From: Nectonema munidae
Lineage: Eukaryota > Nematomorpha > Nectonematoida > Nectonematidae
Reading direction: 5' to 3'
Assembly: GCA_030549495.1 (NCBI GenBank)
Contig: JAUIRK010000905.1
Coordinates: forward strand, 5,001 to 69,000
DNA: 64,000 nt
In this document: piece by piece, positions 34,441-47,622 of the stretch
Layout: each line of letters begins with the position of its first letter
Position numbering within the stretch: the stretch's first letter is position 1
Made by a program: the position numbers and the translations under genes
The notes under the pieces: generated by a model
What the model was told of the DNA's origin: nothing
Databases searched by the model: none
The model's input: only the letters and a program-made list of their open reading frames with translations

Positions 34441-37400
34441 TGTGCCTGCCTGTGTTTAAGTGCTCCCTGTTTCTGCTTACCTATTATTTAAATCCTACTT
34501 GTGCTTGTGCTCCTTGTTTATGCCTTCCTGTGTTTGGGGGTTCCCTGTTTGTGCCTTCCTGTGTTTGAGTGCCCTCTGTTGGTGCTTGCCTGTGTTAAAA
34601 TGCTCCCTTTTTGTGCCTGAATCTATTTAAGTGCTCCCTCTTTGTGCTTGCATGTGTTTAAGTTTCCCTTGTTTGTGCCTCCCTGTGTTTAAATTTTCCC
34701 TATGTGTGCTCCCTGTTTGAGCCTACCTTTGTTTGAGTCCTACTTGTTTGTGTTTTCCTGTGTTATAGTGCCCCATGTTTGAGTGCCTCCTGTTTTTGCC
34801 TTCCTGTGTTTGAATGCCCACTGTTGATGCTTACGTGTGTTAAAGTGGTCCCTTTTTGTGCCTGTCTCAGTTTAAGTGCTCCCTGTTTGTGCCTGCCTGT
34901 GTTTAATTCTACCTTGATTGTGCTTGCGTATGTTGGGTTCTCCCTGTTTGAGCTTGCCTGTATTTTAGTGCTCTCTGTTTCTGCTTGCTTATTGTTTAAG
35001 TCCTAACTGTGTTTAAGTGCTCCTTGTTTGTGCCTAACCGTGTTTGGGTGATACCTGTTGATTGAGTGCTCGTCATTTGTTCCTGCCTGTGTTTGAGTGC
35101 TACCTGTTTTTGCCTCTATGTGCTTCCTGTTTGTGCCTTCCTGTATTTGAGTGGCCTCGCTTGGTGCTTGCCTGTGTTAAAGTGCTCCCTTTTTGTGCCT
35201 GAATCTGTTTAAGTGCTCCCTGTTTGAGATTGCATCTATTTAAGTGTTCCCTCTTTGTGCCAGCCTGTATTTAAGTCCTCCCTGTTTTTGCCTGCCTGTG
35301 TTTGAGTGCTCCCTGTTTGTGCCTGCCTGTGTTTAAGTCTACCCTGTTTGTACCTGCGTGTGTTGGGTTTTTCCTGTTTGATCCCTTGTTTGAACCTGTT
35401 TGCGTTTGAGTGCTCCATGTTTGTGTCTGCCTGTGTTATAGTGCCCAATGTTTGAGTGCCTCCTGTTTATGCCTGCTTGTGTTTGAATGCCCACTGTTGG
35501 TGTTTGCCTGTGTTAAAGTGCTCCCTTTTTGTGCCTGTCTCTGTTTAAGTGCTCCCTGTTTGTGCCTGCCTGTGTTTAAGTCAACCCTGTTTGTGCCTGC
35601 GTGTGTTGGGTTTTCCCTGTTTGAGTGCCTGCATATGTTTAAGTGCTCCTTGTTTCTGCTTGATATTGTTTAAGTCCTACCTGTGTTTAAGTGCTCCTTG
35701 TTTGTGCCTGCCTGTGTTTGAGTGCTCCCTGTTGATAGAGTGCTCGTTGTTTGTTCCTGCCTGTGTTTGAGTGCTCCCTATTTTGCCTGTGTTTGAGTGC
35801 TCCTTATTTTGCCTGTGTGTGTTTGAGTGCACTCTGTTGGTACTTGCCTGAGTTTAAGTGTTCCCTTTTTGAGCTTAAATCTGTTTAAGTGCTTGCATGT
35901 GGTTAAGTCCACCCTGTTTGTGCCTGCCTATGTCGGGTGTTTGCTGTGTTTGAGTGCCTGCCTGTGTTTAACTGCTCCCTTTTTTCCTAGCCCTCGTTGT
36001 TTGTGTCTGACTGTGTTTGGATGCTCCCTGTTGATTTAGTACTCGTTGTTTATTAATACCTGTGTTTAAGTTCTCTCTGTTTGTAACTGCCTGCGTTTGA
36101 GTGTTACCTGTTTGCGCCTGCCTATGTCTAAGTGCTCGCTGTTTGTGCCTACCTGTGTTTAATTCCACCTTGTTTGTGCTTGCGTATGTTGGGTTCTCCC
36201 TATTTGAGTGCCTGCCTGTGTTTAAGTGGTCACTGTTTCTTCTTGCTTATTGTTTAAGTCCAACCTGTGTTTAAGTGCCCCTTGTTTGTGCCTGACCGTG
36301 TTTGGGTGCTCACTGTTGATTGAGTGCTCGTCGTTTGTCCCAGCCTTTGTTTGAGTGATCCCTGTTTTTGCCTGTATGTGCTTCCTGTGTTTGAGTGCCC
36401 TCTGTTGGTGCTTGTCTGTGTTAAAGTGCAACCTTTTTGTGCCTGAATCTGTTTAAGTGCTCTCTGTTTGAGCTTGCATGTGTTTAACTGTTCCCTGTTT
36501 GTGCCAGCCTGTGTTTAAGACTTCCCTGCTATTGCCTGCCTGTGTTTGAGTGCTCCCTTTTTGAGCCTGCCTGTGTTTGAGTGCTCCTTGTTTGTGTCTG
36601 CCTGTGTTATCGTGCCCCATGTTTGAGTGTCTCCTGTTTATGCCTGCTTGTTTTTGAATGCCTCCTGTTGTTGCTTGCCTGTGTTAAAGTGCTCCCTTTT
36701 TGCGCCTGCCTGTGTTTAAGACAACCCTGTTTGTGCGTGCCTGTTTGAGCCTTCCTGTTTGAGCCTTCCTGTGTTTGAGTGCTCCTTGTTTGTGTCTGAC
36801 TGTGTTATAGTGTCCCATGTTAGTGCCTGCCTCTGTTTGAGTGCCTCCTGTTGTTTTAGGTCTCTCTATTTGTGTCTGTCTGTGCTTGAGTGCCCCATAT
36901 TTGTGCCTGCCTGTATTTGAGTGCCTTCTGTTTGTGCCTGCCTGTTTTGTGTTCTTCTTGTTTGTGCGTTCCTGTGTTTGTGTGGCCCCTCTAGGTGTTT
37001 ACCTGTTTTAATATGCTCCCTTTTTCTGCATGAATCTGTTTAAGTGCTACTTGTTTGTGCTTGCATGTGTTTAAGTTTTCCCTGTTTGTGCCTGTCTGTG
37101 TTTAAATCCTCCCTGTTTGTGCCTGCCTGTGTTTGAGTGCTCCCTGTTTGTTCCTGCCTGTGTTAGAGTGCTCCCATTTTGAATCTGCCTGTGTTTGAGT
37201 GCTCCTTATTTGTGTTTAGTGTCCCATGTTTGAGTCCCTCTTGTTTTTGTCTGCTTGTGCCTTCCTGTGTTTGACTTGTTGGTGTTTGCCTGTATTTAAG
37301 TACTCCCTTTTTGAGTCTGAATCTGTTTAAGTGCTCACTGTTTGTGCCTGCCTGTGTTTAAGTCCACCCTGTTTGGACATGCGTGTGTTGGGTTTTCCCT

Positions 37401-39254
37401 GTTTGAGCCCTTGTTTGAACCTGCCTGCGTTTGAGTGCTCCGTGTTTGTGTCTGCCTGTGTTATAGTGCCCCATGTTTGAGTGCCTCCTGTTTATGCCGG
37501 CTTGTGTTTGAATGCCCCCTGTTGGTGTTTGCCTGTGTTAAAGTGCTCCCTTTTTGTGCCTGTCTCTGTTTAAGTGCTCCCTGTTTGTGCCTGAATATGT
37601 TTAAGTCAACCCTATTTGTGCCTGCGTGTGTTGGGTCCCTGTTTGTGTGCCTGCCTGTGTTTAAGTGCTCCTTGTTTCTGCTCGACTATTGTTTAATTCC
37701 TACCTGTGTTTAAGTGCTCCTTGTTTGTGCCTGCCTGTATTTGGGTGCTTCCTGTTGATAGAGTGCTCGTTGTTGTTCCTGTATGTGTTTGAGTGCTCCC
37801 TAATTTGCCTGTGTGTGTTTGAGTGCCCTCTGTTGGTACTTGCCTTTGTTTAAGTGTTCCCTTATTGTGCCTAAATCTGTTTAAGTGCTTGCATGTGGTT
37901 AAGTCCACCCTGTTTGTGCCTGCCTGTGTCGGGTGCTCGCTGTGTTTGAGTGCTTCCTTTTGAGCCTGCCTATGTTTGAGTGCTCCTTGTTTGTGTCTGC
38001 CTCTGTTATAATGCCCCATGTTTGAGTGCCTCCTGTTTATGCCTGCTTGTGTTTGATTGCCCCTGTTGGGGTTTGTCTGTGTTAAAGTGCTCCCTTTTTC
38101 TGCCTGTCTCTGTTAAAGTGCTCTTTTTTTGTGCCTGTCTCTGTTTAAGTGATCCCTGTTTGTTCCTGCCTGTGTTTAAGTCAACCCTGTTTGTGCCTTC
38201 GTGTGTTGGATTCTCCCTGTTTGAGTGCCTGCCTGTGTTTAAGTGCTCCTTGTTTCTACTTGACTATTGTTTAAGTCCTACCTGTGTTTAAGTGCTCCTT
38301 GTTTGTGCCTGCCTTTGTTTGAGTGCTCCCTGTTGATAGAGTTCTCGTTGTTTGTTCCTGCCTGTGTTTGAGTGCTCCCTATTTTGCTTGTGTGTGTTTG
38401 AGTGCCTTCTGTTGGTACTTGCCTGTGTTTAAGTGTTCCCTTTTTGTGCTTAAATCTGTTTAAGTGCTTGCATGTGGTTAAGTCCACCGTGTTTGTGCCT
38501 TCCTTTGTCGGGTGCTCGCTGTGTTTGAGTGCCTGCCTGTGTTTAAGTGCTCCCTTTTCTCCTTGCCCTCGTTGCTTGTTTCTGACTGTGTTTGGATGCT
38601 CCCTGTTGATAGAGTGCTCGTTGTTTGTTCCTGCCTGTGTTTGACTACTCCCTATTTTGCCTATGTGTTTGAGTGCCCTCTGTTGGTACTTGCCTGTGTT
38701 TAAGTGTTCCCTATTTGTTCTTAAATCTGTTTAAGTGCTTGCATGTGGTTAAGTCCACCCTGTTTGTACCTGCCTGCCTGTGTTTAAGTGCTCCCTTCTC
38801 TCCTTGCCCTCGTTGTTTGTGTCTGACTGTGTTTGGGTGCTCCCTGTTGATTTAGTGCTCGTTGTTTCTTAATGCCTATGTGTGAGTGCTCTCTGTTTGT
38901 AACTGCCTGTGTTTGAGTGTTACCTGTTTGCGTCTGCCTATGTCTAAGTACTCGCTGTTTGTGCCTGCCTGTGTTTAATTCCACCTTGTTTGTGCTTGCG
39001 TATGTTGGGTTCTTCTTATTTGAGTGCCTGCCTTGTTTAAGTGGTCCCTGTTTCTTCTTTCTTATTGTTTAAGTCCTACCTGTGTTTAAGTGCCCCTTGT
39101 TTGTGCCTGACCGTGTTTGGGTTCTCGTCGTTTGTTCCTGCCTTTGTTTGAGTGCTCCCTGTTTTTGCCTTTATGTGCTTCCTGTGTTTGAGTGCCCTCT
39201 GTTGGTGCTTGTCTGTGTTAAAGTATTCCCTTTTGTGCTGAATCTGTTTAAGTG
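34441..39254 (+). repeat. 31-bp minisatellite array, block 3
   Basis: The same family and orientation as blocks 1 and 2, with more divergent units near its left edge (34.4-35.2 kb), as is common at array margins. The TTTGTAACTGCC landmark occurs at about 36087 and 38901. Its right edge (CTGTTTAAGTG at 39254) joins unique DNA at the same base as the right edge of block 1. Confidence 0.96.
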
Positions 39255-40050
39255 ATTCAAAATAAAAATTAGACACTTTATTTTGAAAACCAAAGCCTGA
39301 AAGACGGAAAATGAATTTTTTAAAAATGAAAAAAAACGTGAAGTTTTAGAATTATTTTAATTAATCTATTTTTTAATCTTACCTCATTGATTAGAAGGCA
39401 AAAGTGCGATATAATGTTAATTACTGATTTCATTTCAGTAATTTTTTCTTTAATGGTGAAATATTGAAAATAGAGGACTTATACAAATATAATTTAGCTT
39501 TTTTCATTTTCAAATTATTATTTAAACGTGTACTTTCGGACGTCTTTAATGATATTTTATTTTTTGATCTATGTAATAAAAGTAAAACCCTCGTTCCATA
39601 TTATAAAAAGGCTAAATACTATCAAACATTAAAATTGAAATTATCTGAGCATTTGAACAATAATTAGTATATATAGCTAACCATTTGCATTTAAGTATTG
39701 TCTCATTTAAAAAATAATTAAATTAATATACATTGAAAGATACTTAACTGAATGTATTATTGGCAATTGTTATTCATGTAAAGTTACTAACCTAACTTAT
39801 TTTTTGTAACTTTCTGATGAACTTTATATATAGGCCGTTTCTAATGTCTATTCCATCACATATTTTCTTTATCTTATATCAAATTATTCAATTATAAACC
39901 TAAATAGTGAAAATTATGAAGTTTAATATTTTTTTATTAATATGTTTACCATTTTTTACGATTTTCACTAGTGTTATTTCATAAAAGCGGCTGAGAGGGC
40001 CTTTTGAAATTCCACTATTTTGATACTGTTTTTGTATATATAAATTAATA

Positions 40051-40843
40051 TTAAAACCTCGTTATCTCGAATTTGAAGGGACCAAACAAAAACTTGGAAA
40101 TATCCAGGTGTTCGAGATATCCAAAATATCAAGAAAAACTATTATCAAGTCCATTTTTTTAAAAATAAGTATCGACCGGTATTTTTTTTGTCTGCTTGTT
40201 AGATCTAAAGTAACTCTGCTAAAATAAACAGATCCTGTTATCTTTTTAAAGTGCATTTTATTTTAAATCAACGTCAGTAAGTCGGACTCAAAGAGACAGA
40301 ACGTCCAAAAAATGGTAGATGATTTGATAAAGGCATAAAAAACTATGGAAATCCATGATCATCACACATCGTATGCCTAGTTTTACATCACTTCTTTAAG
40401 CAGCTTTGATGATGTTGACATATTACTTTCATTAAGATTTTCATTACAAACTTAATTTAATGAAGAAAAAATATGTCAATAATTGTGTCATAAATAAAAT
40501 TTTAAACACTGAAATTTATTGGGGAGAATGGGGAGAAGAGCAAAATGCGTTTTTGCCCCCTAGGAAAACATTAGGTGGAGGGGAGAGGGAAAGGGTCACT
40601 GATGTATTGCTGCAATATTGCTAGAGAACATTTATTTTTTATTATTTTGTGTTTGTTGTAAATGATTATTTACGTATGTAAAAAGTTCGAGATAAACATA
40701 GTAAATTTGATGCTTGTAACAATTAAACACTTCGAGATATCCGGGTTATTCAAGATATCCAAACTTATTTACATGTAATGTATAGGGAAAAAGTTCGTAC
40801 CATAAAAGAACTTCGAAATATTCGAGATATCGAAGTTTCACTG
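40051..40843. mobile_element. Non-autonomous pogo-like element (copy 2)
   Basis: The counterpart of 8929-9736: left end TTAAAACCTCGTTATCTC, right end on the minus strand CAGTGAAACTTCGATATCTC. It is slightly shorter because of the 15-base deletion near its right end. It has no coding capacity. Confidence 0.65.
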
Positions 40844-41527
40844 TATATACATAGTTCTTTATATGTTATAATTATTAATGCTTCATGTAATCATCGTATC
40901 ACTTATGTTTTTTTTTAAATAAACTTCTTTTTCTTCTTCTTAATTTATTTTTATATTAATAATTATCCGTGTATCTTTCAACACGTCTACAGAACCTGAC
41001 AATCGCATATAATATTAGGCACATTTATTAAGAAAGAAGACTTCAAAGCTTATTCAGAAAAGTAAAATCAAAAAAGACATAGAATTTAAAAAGACATTTT
41101 AGAATTTGAAAAAGACACTTTAGAATTAAAAAAGACACTTTCGAATTTAAATAAGACACTTTCGAATTTAAAAAAGACCGTTTAGAACTAAAAATGGTAT
41201 ATATTTAAGATTATAATTTTCTAATTCTCCGCCTCTATTTCAAGTCTTTTTTAATTTGATGCAACTAGCAGTTCATTTATAGACAAGTTTTTAACTCTTC
41301 AATTTTTGCCTTCTGCATAGATTGTTTTTATATTATAGTAACATAGAATTAAAAAAAATTTTTAGTTTGTATCGAAAGTTTCAACTAAGCAAAAAAGTGA
41401 ATTTTAAAACTTAGTTTCGAAAAACGTATTACATCCATTTTAATATCCATTATAAAATGAAAAAAAGTGTTCACACACTTCTTTATTATCATTCAAGTAA
41501 TTTAAAGCAAAAACAATATATCATATT

Positions 41528-41957
41528 TTAGGAAGAAATAGAAACTCCCATTTGCCATTTTTGTATGTTACGTAGTGCATGTACCATGTAGCTTTGGCAT
41601 TCCTCGCTGTTTATTGAGGAAACAGCTTTTATGATCACTTCATCTAGCATGAAAGAAAATGTTGTGCCTAAATAAAAGTTTTTAAAACATGTTTTATAAA
41701 TATTGAAGCAAACCTTACTTAATTTCTATTTTGCAAAATTTTTGATTTTTAAGAATGCCAGCTCAATTGGATTCCGCATGTAACTACAAGGAGACAAAAA
41801 CTTCAAAATTTGTCCATCTGAAGTTATTAAGTTTTCGATAGTTTGAGTTTTGTGCATCTTTGCGTTATCCATAATTAGCCAGCAGTTTTTTAGGTTACTT
41901 ATTTTAGATAACAGTTCGATCAAAAATTCCTCAAACCAATATTTCGTCTGCTTAGAG
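41528..41957 (-). pseudogene. IS630/Tc1-mariner-type transposase remnant, copy 2
   Basis: The same structure as copy 1: exon 1 (from 41957 down to 41719) with NCWLIMDNAKMHK and SPCSYMRNPIELA, a 51-bp intron at 41668-41718 with donor GTAAGG and acceptor TTTAG, and exon 2 at 41528-41667. The in-frame TAG before the donor is shared with copy 1. This copy keeps LLSKIS, whereas copy 1 has lost one codon there. The coding region continues beyond the hAT MITE at 42180-42205. Confidence 0.75.
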
Positions 41958-42171
41958 CAGAGGTTCCCAACCTTTTTTTCACCAGTACCCCTTGAAATTT
42001 TTCAGCCTTAGATGAACCCCTAATAATTTTTTTAGTTTTTTATCTTGATTTTTCACACTAATATATCAGTTAAAAATTTTAAAAAACTTTTCAGATACCT
42101 TTATAAAGTACACCTTGAAAAAAGTAAAACGAACCCCTAAGGGTTCGCGAACCCCAGGTTGGGAACCCCTG
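41958..42171. mobile_element. hAT-type MITE with 8-bp target duplication (copy 2)
   Basis: A 214-bp element with both termini preserved better than in copy 1: CAGAGGTTCCCAACC on the left and, on the minus strand, CAGGGGTTCCCAACC on the right. The target duplication GCTTAGAG lies at 41950-41957 and 42172-42179. Confidence 0.93.
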
Positions 42172-42342
42172 GCTTAGAGGATGCGTTGTTTTCGTTTATA
42201 TTAAGTGAAAATTCATTAAAATTAATCATTTTAAGGAATATTTAAAGATATTCGCAAAATTTATTATAGCTATATATTAAGATGATTAGAAGTATATTTC
42301 TTCTGAACCCAACTAAGTAGATTATACAATTTTTTCACTTAA

Positions 42343-42470
42343 CCCGTTAACGCCCAGAGTACTATACTCGACTTTACAAAAATGTGATTCGTCTGCGTTT
42401 ATTAATGCTTTTTAATACAAATCTTCTGCTTTATACTAGATATTGTCTGATTATTCTGGTCGTTAACGGG
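42343..42470. mobile_element. piggyBac-like MITE at TTAA (copy 2)
   Basis: The counterpart of 11234-11361, with the same CCCGTTAACG inverted ends and TTAA at 42339-42342 and 42471-42474. It shows that the insertion predates the segmental duplication. Confidence 0.88.
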
Positions 42471-42594
42471 TTAATATAAACGAAAACAACGCATCCTTTA
42501 AGCATACGAAATATTGGTTAAATATTGACGTAAATAAGCATGTTACTCCTTTCAAAAAATGTTGTCAACATAGTGTATATATATAATAGATATA

Positions 42595-44515
42595 TATGAC
42601 TAAATGAAAACACTAGAGATCGTTTATATTTATTGTATTTGAACATTGTTACCGTATAGTTTACAACATTGCATACTAAGACTATTTTGACATTAATTCT
42701 AACGCATGTACAATGTTTTCATGATTTTCAGAATTATTAACTTCTTTTCCTTTGAACCCTCCATTACCCCCGAAAAATTGGTAATTTACCCCCAGCCTGT
42801 GAAACACTGAGTAAGAAAAACCAAAAAAAATAAAAGCATTTCGCACTGCCATCATGACCGATTGCAATGATTCAATCCAGGCAATAAAACTGCATAAACA
42901 AAAGCTGGGGATGCTGATACCTTTTTGGTGTAAAATGTTCTCGAATTAATCATGGAAGCTTTACTTTGCAGAATATAATTGATTGTTGTTATTGTGTAAG
43001 CGTAAAACGGCTTCGCCTTCGTGATAATGCACAGGTGATTCATGAAAAGCAAGAATGATGAAGCATCAAACTTGCTTGAAGCTGCTCTTCCCCCATCATG
43101 ACTCCTTTATTCTCTTGCCTACTCTTTCCCTCTTTTAGCGGCAAATTACCATCTCAACAGAGTCTCTTTGTAAATGTCGTACTTTTTGCTTTAAAAAAAA
43201 GCGTCTACACTACTCATACTAAATCCATTTCCACGCAAATTTGCGACTTTGTGTGACCTCCTTTCCTAATCTCCGCATTGTACACCACTTTATGAGAATT
43301 TTTCAGGATTATTTAAAAATATCATTTTGTCATGAATACTACTGCATTTTATCTTATAAATATTTGCCTTATAAAGAGGCCTTCATTTATACATTGCATT
43401 AAAAGGTTGTAAACCAAGGATATCAGTGTTAAAATATTTTCTTTTCTTCGTTCCCATAAATTTCTTCAGCAGAAACACTAAATAATGCATTTACTGTTTC
43501 GTTTGTAAGTAAAATATATCATTTTGAAATTATTTTCAATCGCAAGTTCAAGCAAGAAATGTATTGATCTCATGAAAATAAATCAAAATGATACATATTT
43601 AAAATATATCTATAGTGTCTTTCAATTAATTTATAATTTGTGAATAAATTTTTTATCAGTCGTTTTCAAATTGTTTTGGTTTGTATTTTAGTGAACATGT
43701 TAAAATAGTGCCACTAGTTTAATCTTCCCTCTTTTTCCTTTATTAGATTTGTCTAGTGATACCAATTTATTATTGTGTTTTAAAAACACTCAATTTTTTA
43801 ATCTTCATGGCAGCTTTTGCATTTTTTATAATCTATGAACTGATAGTCAATATCCATCAATTAATCAACAATCAATCAGTCGTTTTTTAAATTTTATGAT
43901 GAACGATCTACTTTAAAAGAAAATGCCTTTACAATAGATTTGATCCAAATTCAAAAATTCTTAAAAATGATTCTGGTAAGCACTCAAAAAAATGTTGAGG
44001 CAGCATTGACTGTAAGAGTTTGAAAGAAAGGTCTGGTTTAAGCCCAACTAAAACATCTATACTAATAAATATGCCCGATTTATGTATCTTGAAATTTTGA
44101 GATATTTACTAAAATTGCTAGCTGCATCTGTTGATAATATTTTCAAGGCTATCCAAGCACTTCTCATACGGTCAAACAAAGTAGGCAAAATTTTGATTTT
44201 TACTGTAGATAACTTATAATATAGCGTTTAAATTAGATACACTCTTGACATTTGGGAATGTTATACGGTTACAAACGCAAAAAAATTTTTAACCTAAATA
44301 GGGGAAATGTTTAGGTGAATGTTATATTAATAGGAGGATGGGTTTAATGTGGCTAAATTATAATCGTTCATATTTTAAATAAAATATATTTTTTATATGC
44401 AAAATCGAACATCTTAATTTCATTTCTGGACCTTATTTTTATTATCTTTTAAAAATTCATACTCACAGAGATTGAGATTATTAAACTTACCTTTACTTTA
44501 CCTTAAAATAAAAAG
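42595..44515. other. Unique AT-rich flank, possible hAT fragment
   Basis: Non-coding as far as I can see. On the minus strand at about 42806 there is CAGTGTTTCACAGG followed by a G-rich stretch, which resembles a hAT-type terminus, but no opposite end or target duplication was found. Two short minus-strand frames (42682-42867 and 42852-43052) have no recognisable domain. Confidence 0.4.
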
Positions 44516-44740
44516 AAACGAAATGATCACCATCTTCAACTTTATAAAGAAAAATATGATCCTACAAGAATTTTTAGATCGCATCGTTATAAGTTTAAAT
44601 CTGAATGTTTTCAAAACAATTACCGTCAAACTTACTTAACAGAAAGAGCCTTTGATGACTGGAATTCTTTGCTGGAAGAAGTAATTGATTCTCTCACACA
44701 ATGATTTCAAGATGAAGCTTGATATATTTTTGCAGTCTAG
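44516..44740 (+). pseudogene. C-terminal remnant of a non-LTR retrotransposon ORF2
   Basis: Plus-strand translation from 44516 gives KRNDHHLQLYKEKYD and later FDDWNSLLEEVIDSLTQ, then a stop. In the neighbouring frame the pattern continues as NDFKMKLDIFLQ. The order of a basic segment, WNSLPxEV and N-FK-KLD is the familiar tail of Jockey/CR1-like reverse transcriptase proteins. A single frameshift near 44697 separates the two parts. It is followed by an AT-rich tail with repeated TTATG/ATGTTAT words (about 44795-44835), as in LINE 3' ends. No reverse transcriptase core is present, so it is a 5'-truncated dead copy. Confidence 0.65.
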
Positions 44741-47614
44741 AAGATTTTATTTTATTACTTAATAGTTTTAAGATGCAAATTTTATAGGCATTGGCCTATA
44801 AATATGTTATGCTATTTTATGTTATGTTATATAAAATCTTTGTCTCTATTTTTATTCTATTTCTATTATATATTTTACAAATAAATTTTTTTTTCCTGAA
44901 AGTCATCTTTTTTTCAAAAATATATAAAAAGAACAGTACTTCTTCCAAATTTTTGAATACAACGCTTATACAAATTGGTACTATAATAAAAATAAAAGAT
45001 TATTTGTAACTTATGTTTTCTATTGGTTATTATTCTAAACAAGTACACCTTACTTACCTAGACCACAAAAAATTTATTGCAAAAAACGAAAGAATAAATA
45101 TCATTTTGTCAAGAATAGAGAAAGTTGGAAAAATACTATGAAGAAGGCACAATGAGTTTAAAAATTCGAAATAACTTTCCAAAATCTTAATTTATTTAAA
45201 CAAATTACAAAAATTGCTCTGTATTTAACTGTTTTGAAAAGCAAATATAAAAAAATTTATTTAAAAAAAACTATAAAAAAACAATATTATGCAGTCTTAA
45301 TTATTCAAAACATTAAAATAAATAGCATTATTTATATATTTTTTTAAAAAATTTAGATTTGTAGAAGTTTTAAAAAGATTTCGATTTATTTCAGTAAAAA
45401 GTCCATCCCTAAAGCAGGAAATTTTTGTTTCATGTGGCCAAGAAAGGTTAAAGAGTATTAAGCAAAAACACATTATAGAAAGTTTTCAAAGACGTATTTG
45501 CAGACAGGTAGCCAGCTATTGAACATTTGAGCCGGGAGCCTCCATCAAAGTTATGGGGCACACCATCAAAAAAATTGAAATTCACAATTAAAAAATGGAA
45601 TTGATCTATTTTTTGACAATATGCCTATAAACAATAACAATATAAAGCAAGAAAATTACTGATATGATTGATGCGCGTTCAAAATCTTTAATTTTGCTAA
45701 GATGGTGCTTCTATCTGTGATAAGAAACCAAATTTATAATGAAAAATTACTCTTCGTTATGAGAAACAAAGATAAGATATATTAACCATGATTAATTCAG
45801 AAATGTTAACAAAGAAATTGAAAGAAAGAAGTAGATAAAGGAACTCATAAGCACAAAGAGTAGAGTTGTTATAAGCTACAGCTGTTACTTTAATTTTGGA
45901 ACAAGAGAAAAAATAGAACGTATTGTATAGTCTGAGGAGGAACTACATTAGATTTAAGCATAAAATAGGTATGCTGAACTGAAGAAAGATCAACTATGTA
46001 TTCCAAAAGAGCTCAATGAGTTTATGAAGGAGTACATTTCTTTGAAATAGAGTATATCAAAAAGATATGGACAAACAGCTTGAAACTATAACTTTTTATT
46101 GAAACTATAAAAAGATATGGACATTGGACAAGCAGTCTTGATGGCAAAATTGTAATCAGAAAAAATCTTAGATCTGAATACTTAGAATAGCAACAAAGAA
46201 TACAGCTGTCAATTAATTAACATGAATAGTAAATCTGAAGGGAAGTTTTAGCCTGCAAGATTTATCACAGATGCTAACATGTAAAGACTATCAAGACAAC
46301 TTCATGCTTTGAAACTATTTTTCACTGGGCCACTTGACCAGAACCATGAAGAAAAAGAATAAATTTATTTACAAATGCGAACAATAAGAGGCGTCTATTT
46401 CTACTTTCTAAAGACTAAGGAATAGTCGTGAAAACATTTCTTGTAGCAGAAGTCAAGAGAAAAGGTTAGTTGAATTAATTGGGTTAGGTAAAGTAGTAAC
46501 ACTAACGAAGTCAATATGTATCAAAAAGATGCGAAAATCTTACGGGGAATACCTGCTAATAGTACTATAAGGTACAACTAACTTTAACTTTAAAGATTAT
46601 CCTTTAAGGTAATCCGTAAAACTCGGGATGTTTTCAACATTCCATTTGTAATCTTTACCATTTCATTAGTATCAATGCATTTCCTTTATATAGAAATATA
46701 TTATATGCATCACAAAAACATTGCTAGTTAATAAAAGTATACGATCATAATGAAATCATCTTTAATTGTCAAGACAAAATAACAACACTAAATTCCTAAA
46801 TTCTGCAGAAATACCAAATCGCGAATTCTTATCACACTTATTAATTACAATTAGACCGTATTTTAGCGAAGAAACACAATCAAATGAGACTTAGAAAAAT
46901 GCTTTTTACAAGAAAGAGAAGCACAAGTGAACTATTGCCCAATATTTTCAGTAGTTTACACAACATGCTAAAAATACTAACATAATTTTGCATCTACATT
47001 GAACATATTATTTCTTAATAATTACTTTTTCCTAAAAAAAAATAAATAAAAATGAAGAAGATATTTGAAGAAAAACTTAACTTTTTTTGAAAAGAACAGA
47101 TAGATTGGAGTTTTGCTCCCAGATTAAAGACCTATATTACATCCTATTTTTTAATCTTTTGGAATATTATTTAGTAACAAAATATAAATCATGACAAATA
47201 AAATCATCATATTGTGCAATAAAATGCATAATGAATGACATGTTTGAATTTGGAATTAAATTTATTCTAAGAAAACTTCAAAAAATAAAAGAACACACTT
47301 GTATTTGAAGTAAATGAAGCTTAAATCAAATAAAATGAACAATGAAAAAAATGTATAAAATATTTTTATCAAAAAATTAAAATACCCAATTGATTCATGT
47401 GAAATAAAGTATATAAATTGAACAATTAAATCTTAAGACCTAGGTGATTGGTCCTTACATCGGTGTATTAGATCTGCAAACTTACACTTGAAAAGAGGGT
47501 ATAAATTCCAAAACAGTTTTAGGACTGACTTAGGATGGGTATAGTCGCTATTCTGCCCTCTGTAGAAGCTTGCACGTAGGAAGGATTTTATATTTATTAG
47601 GTAAAATATTTATC
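44741..47614. other. AT-rich sequence without a supported gene
   Basis: About 2.9 kb dominated by A/T runs. There is a short direct repeat of AAAAGATATGGACA (about 46057 and 46111). No open frame longer than about 60-70 codons looks coding, and I see no transposon ends. It may include old unrecognisable repeats. Confidence 0.5.
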
Positions 47615-47622
47615 CTATAGGG

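Larger units (their letters stand above)
39255..42594. repeat. Segmental duplication copy 2 (array right flank)
   Basis: The partner of 8132-11485. After AATAGATATA it continues as TATGACTAAATG into single-copy sequence, while copy 1 has the pogo terminus at that point. Copy 2 therefore looks like the original right flank of the array. It carries the same pogo-like element, 21-bp iterations, transposase remnant and MITEs, and lacks about 15 bases present in copy 1 near 9640. Confidence 0.95.

Noticed and set aside
1283-39254. Possible CRISPR array
   Set aside because: Units are contiguous degenerate tandem repeats with no unique spacers, the context is eukaryotic, and there are no cas genes.
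1433-39276. Dozens of 60-114-codon open frames in the minisatellite (Cys/Leu/Pro-rich on plus, Gln/Thr/His-rich on minus)
   Set aside because: They occur on both strands at the same unit phases, start and end at repeat-determined positions, and arise because units of 28-31 bp shift the frame past stops. No signal peptide pattern, splice logic or domain; one strand's frames mirror the other's.
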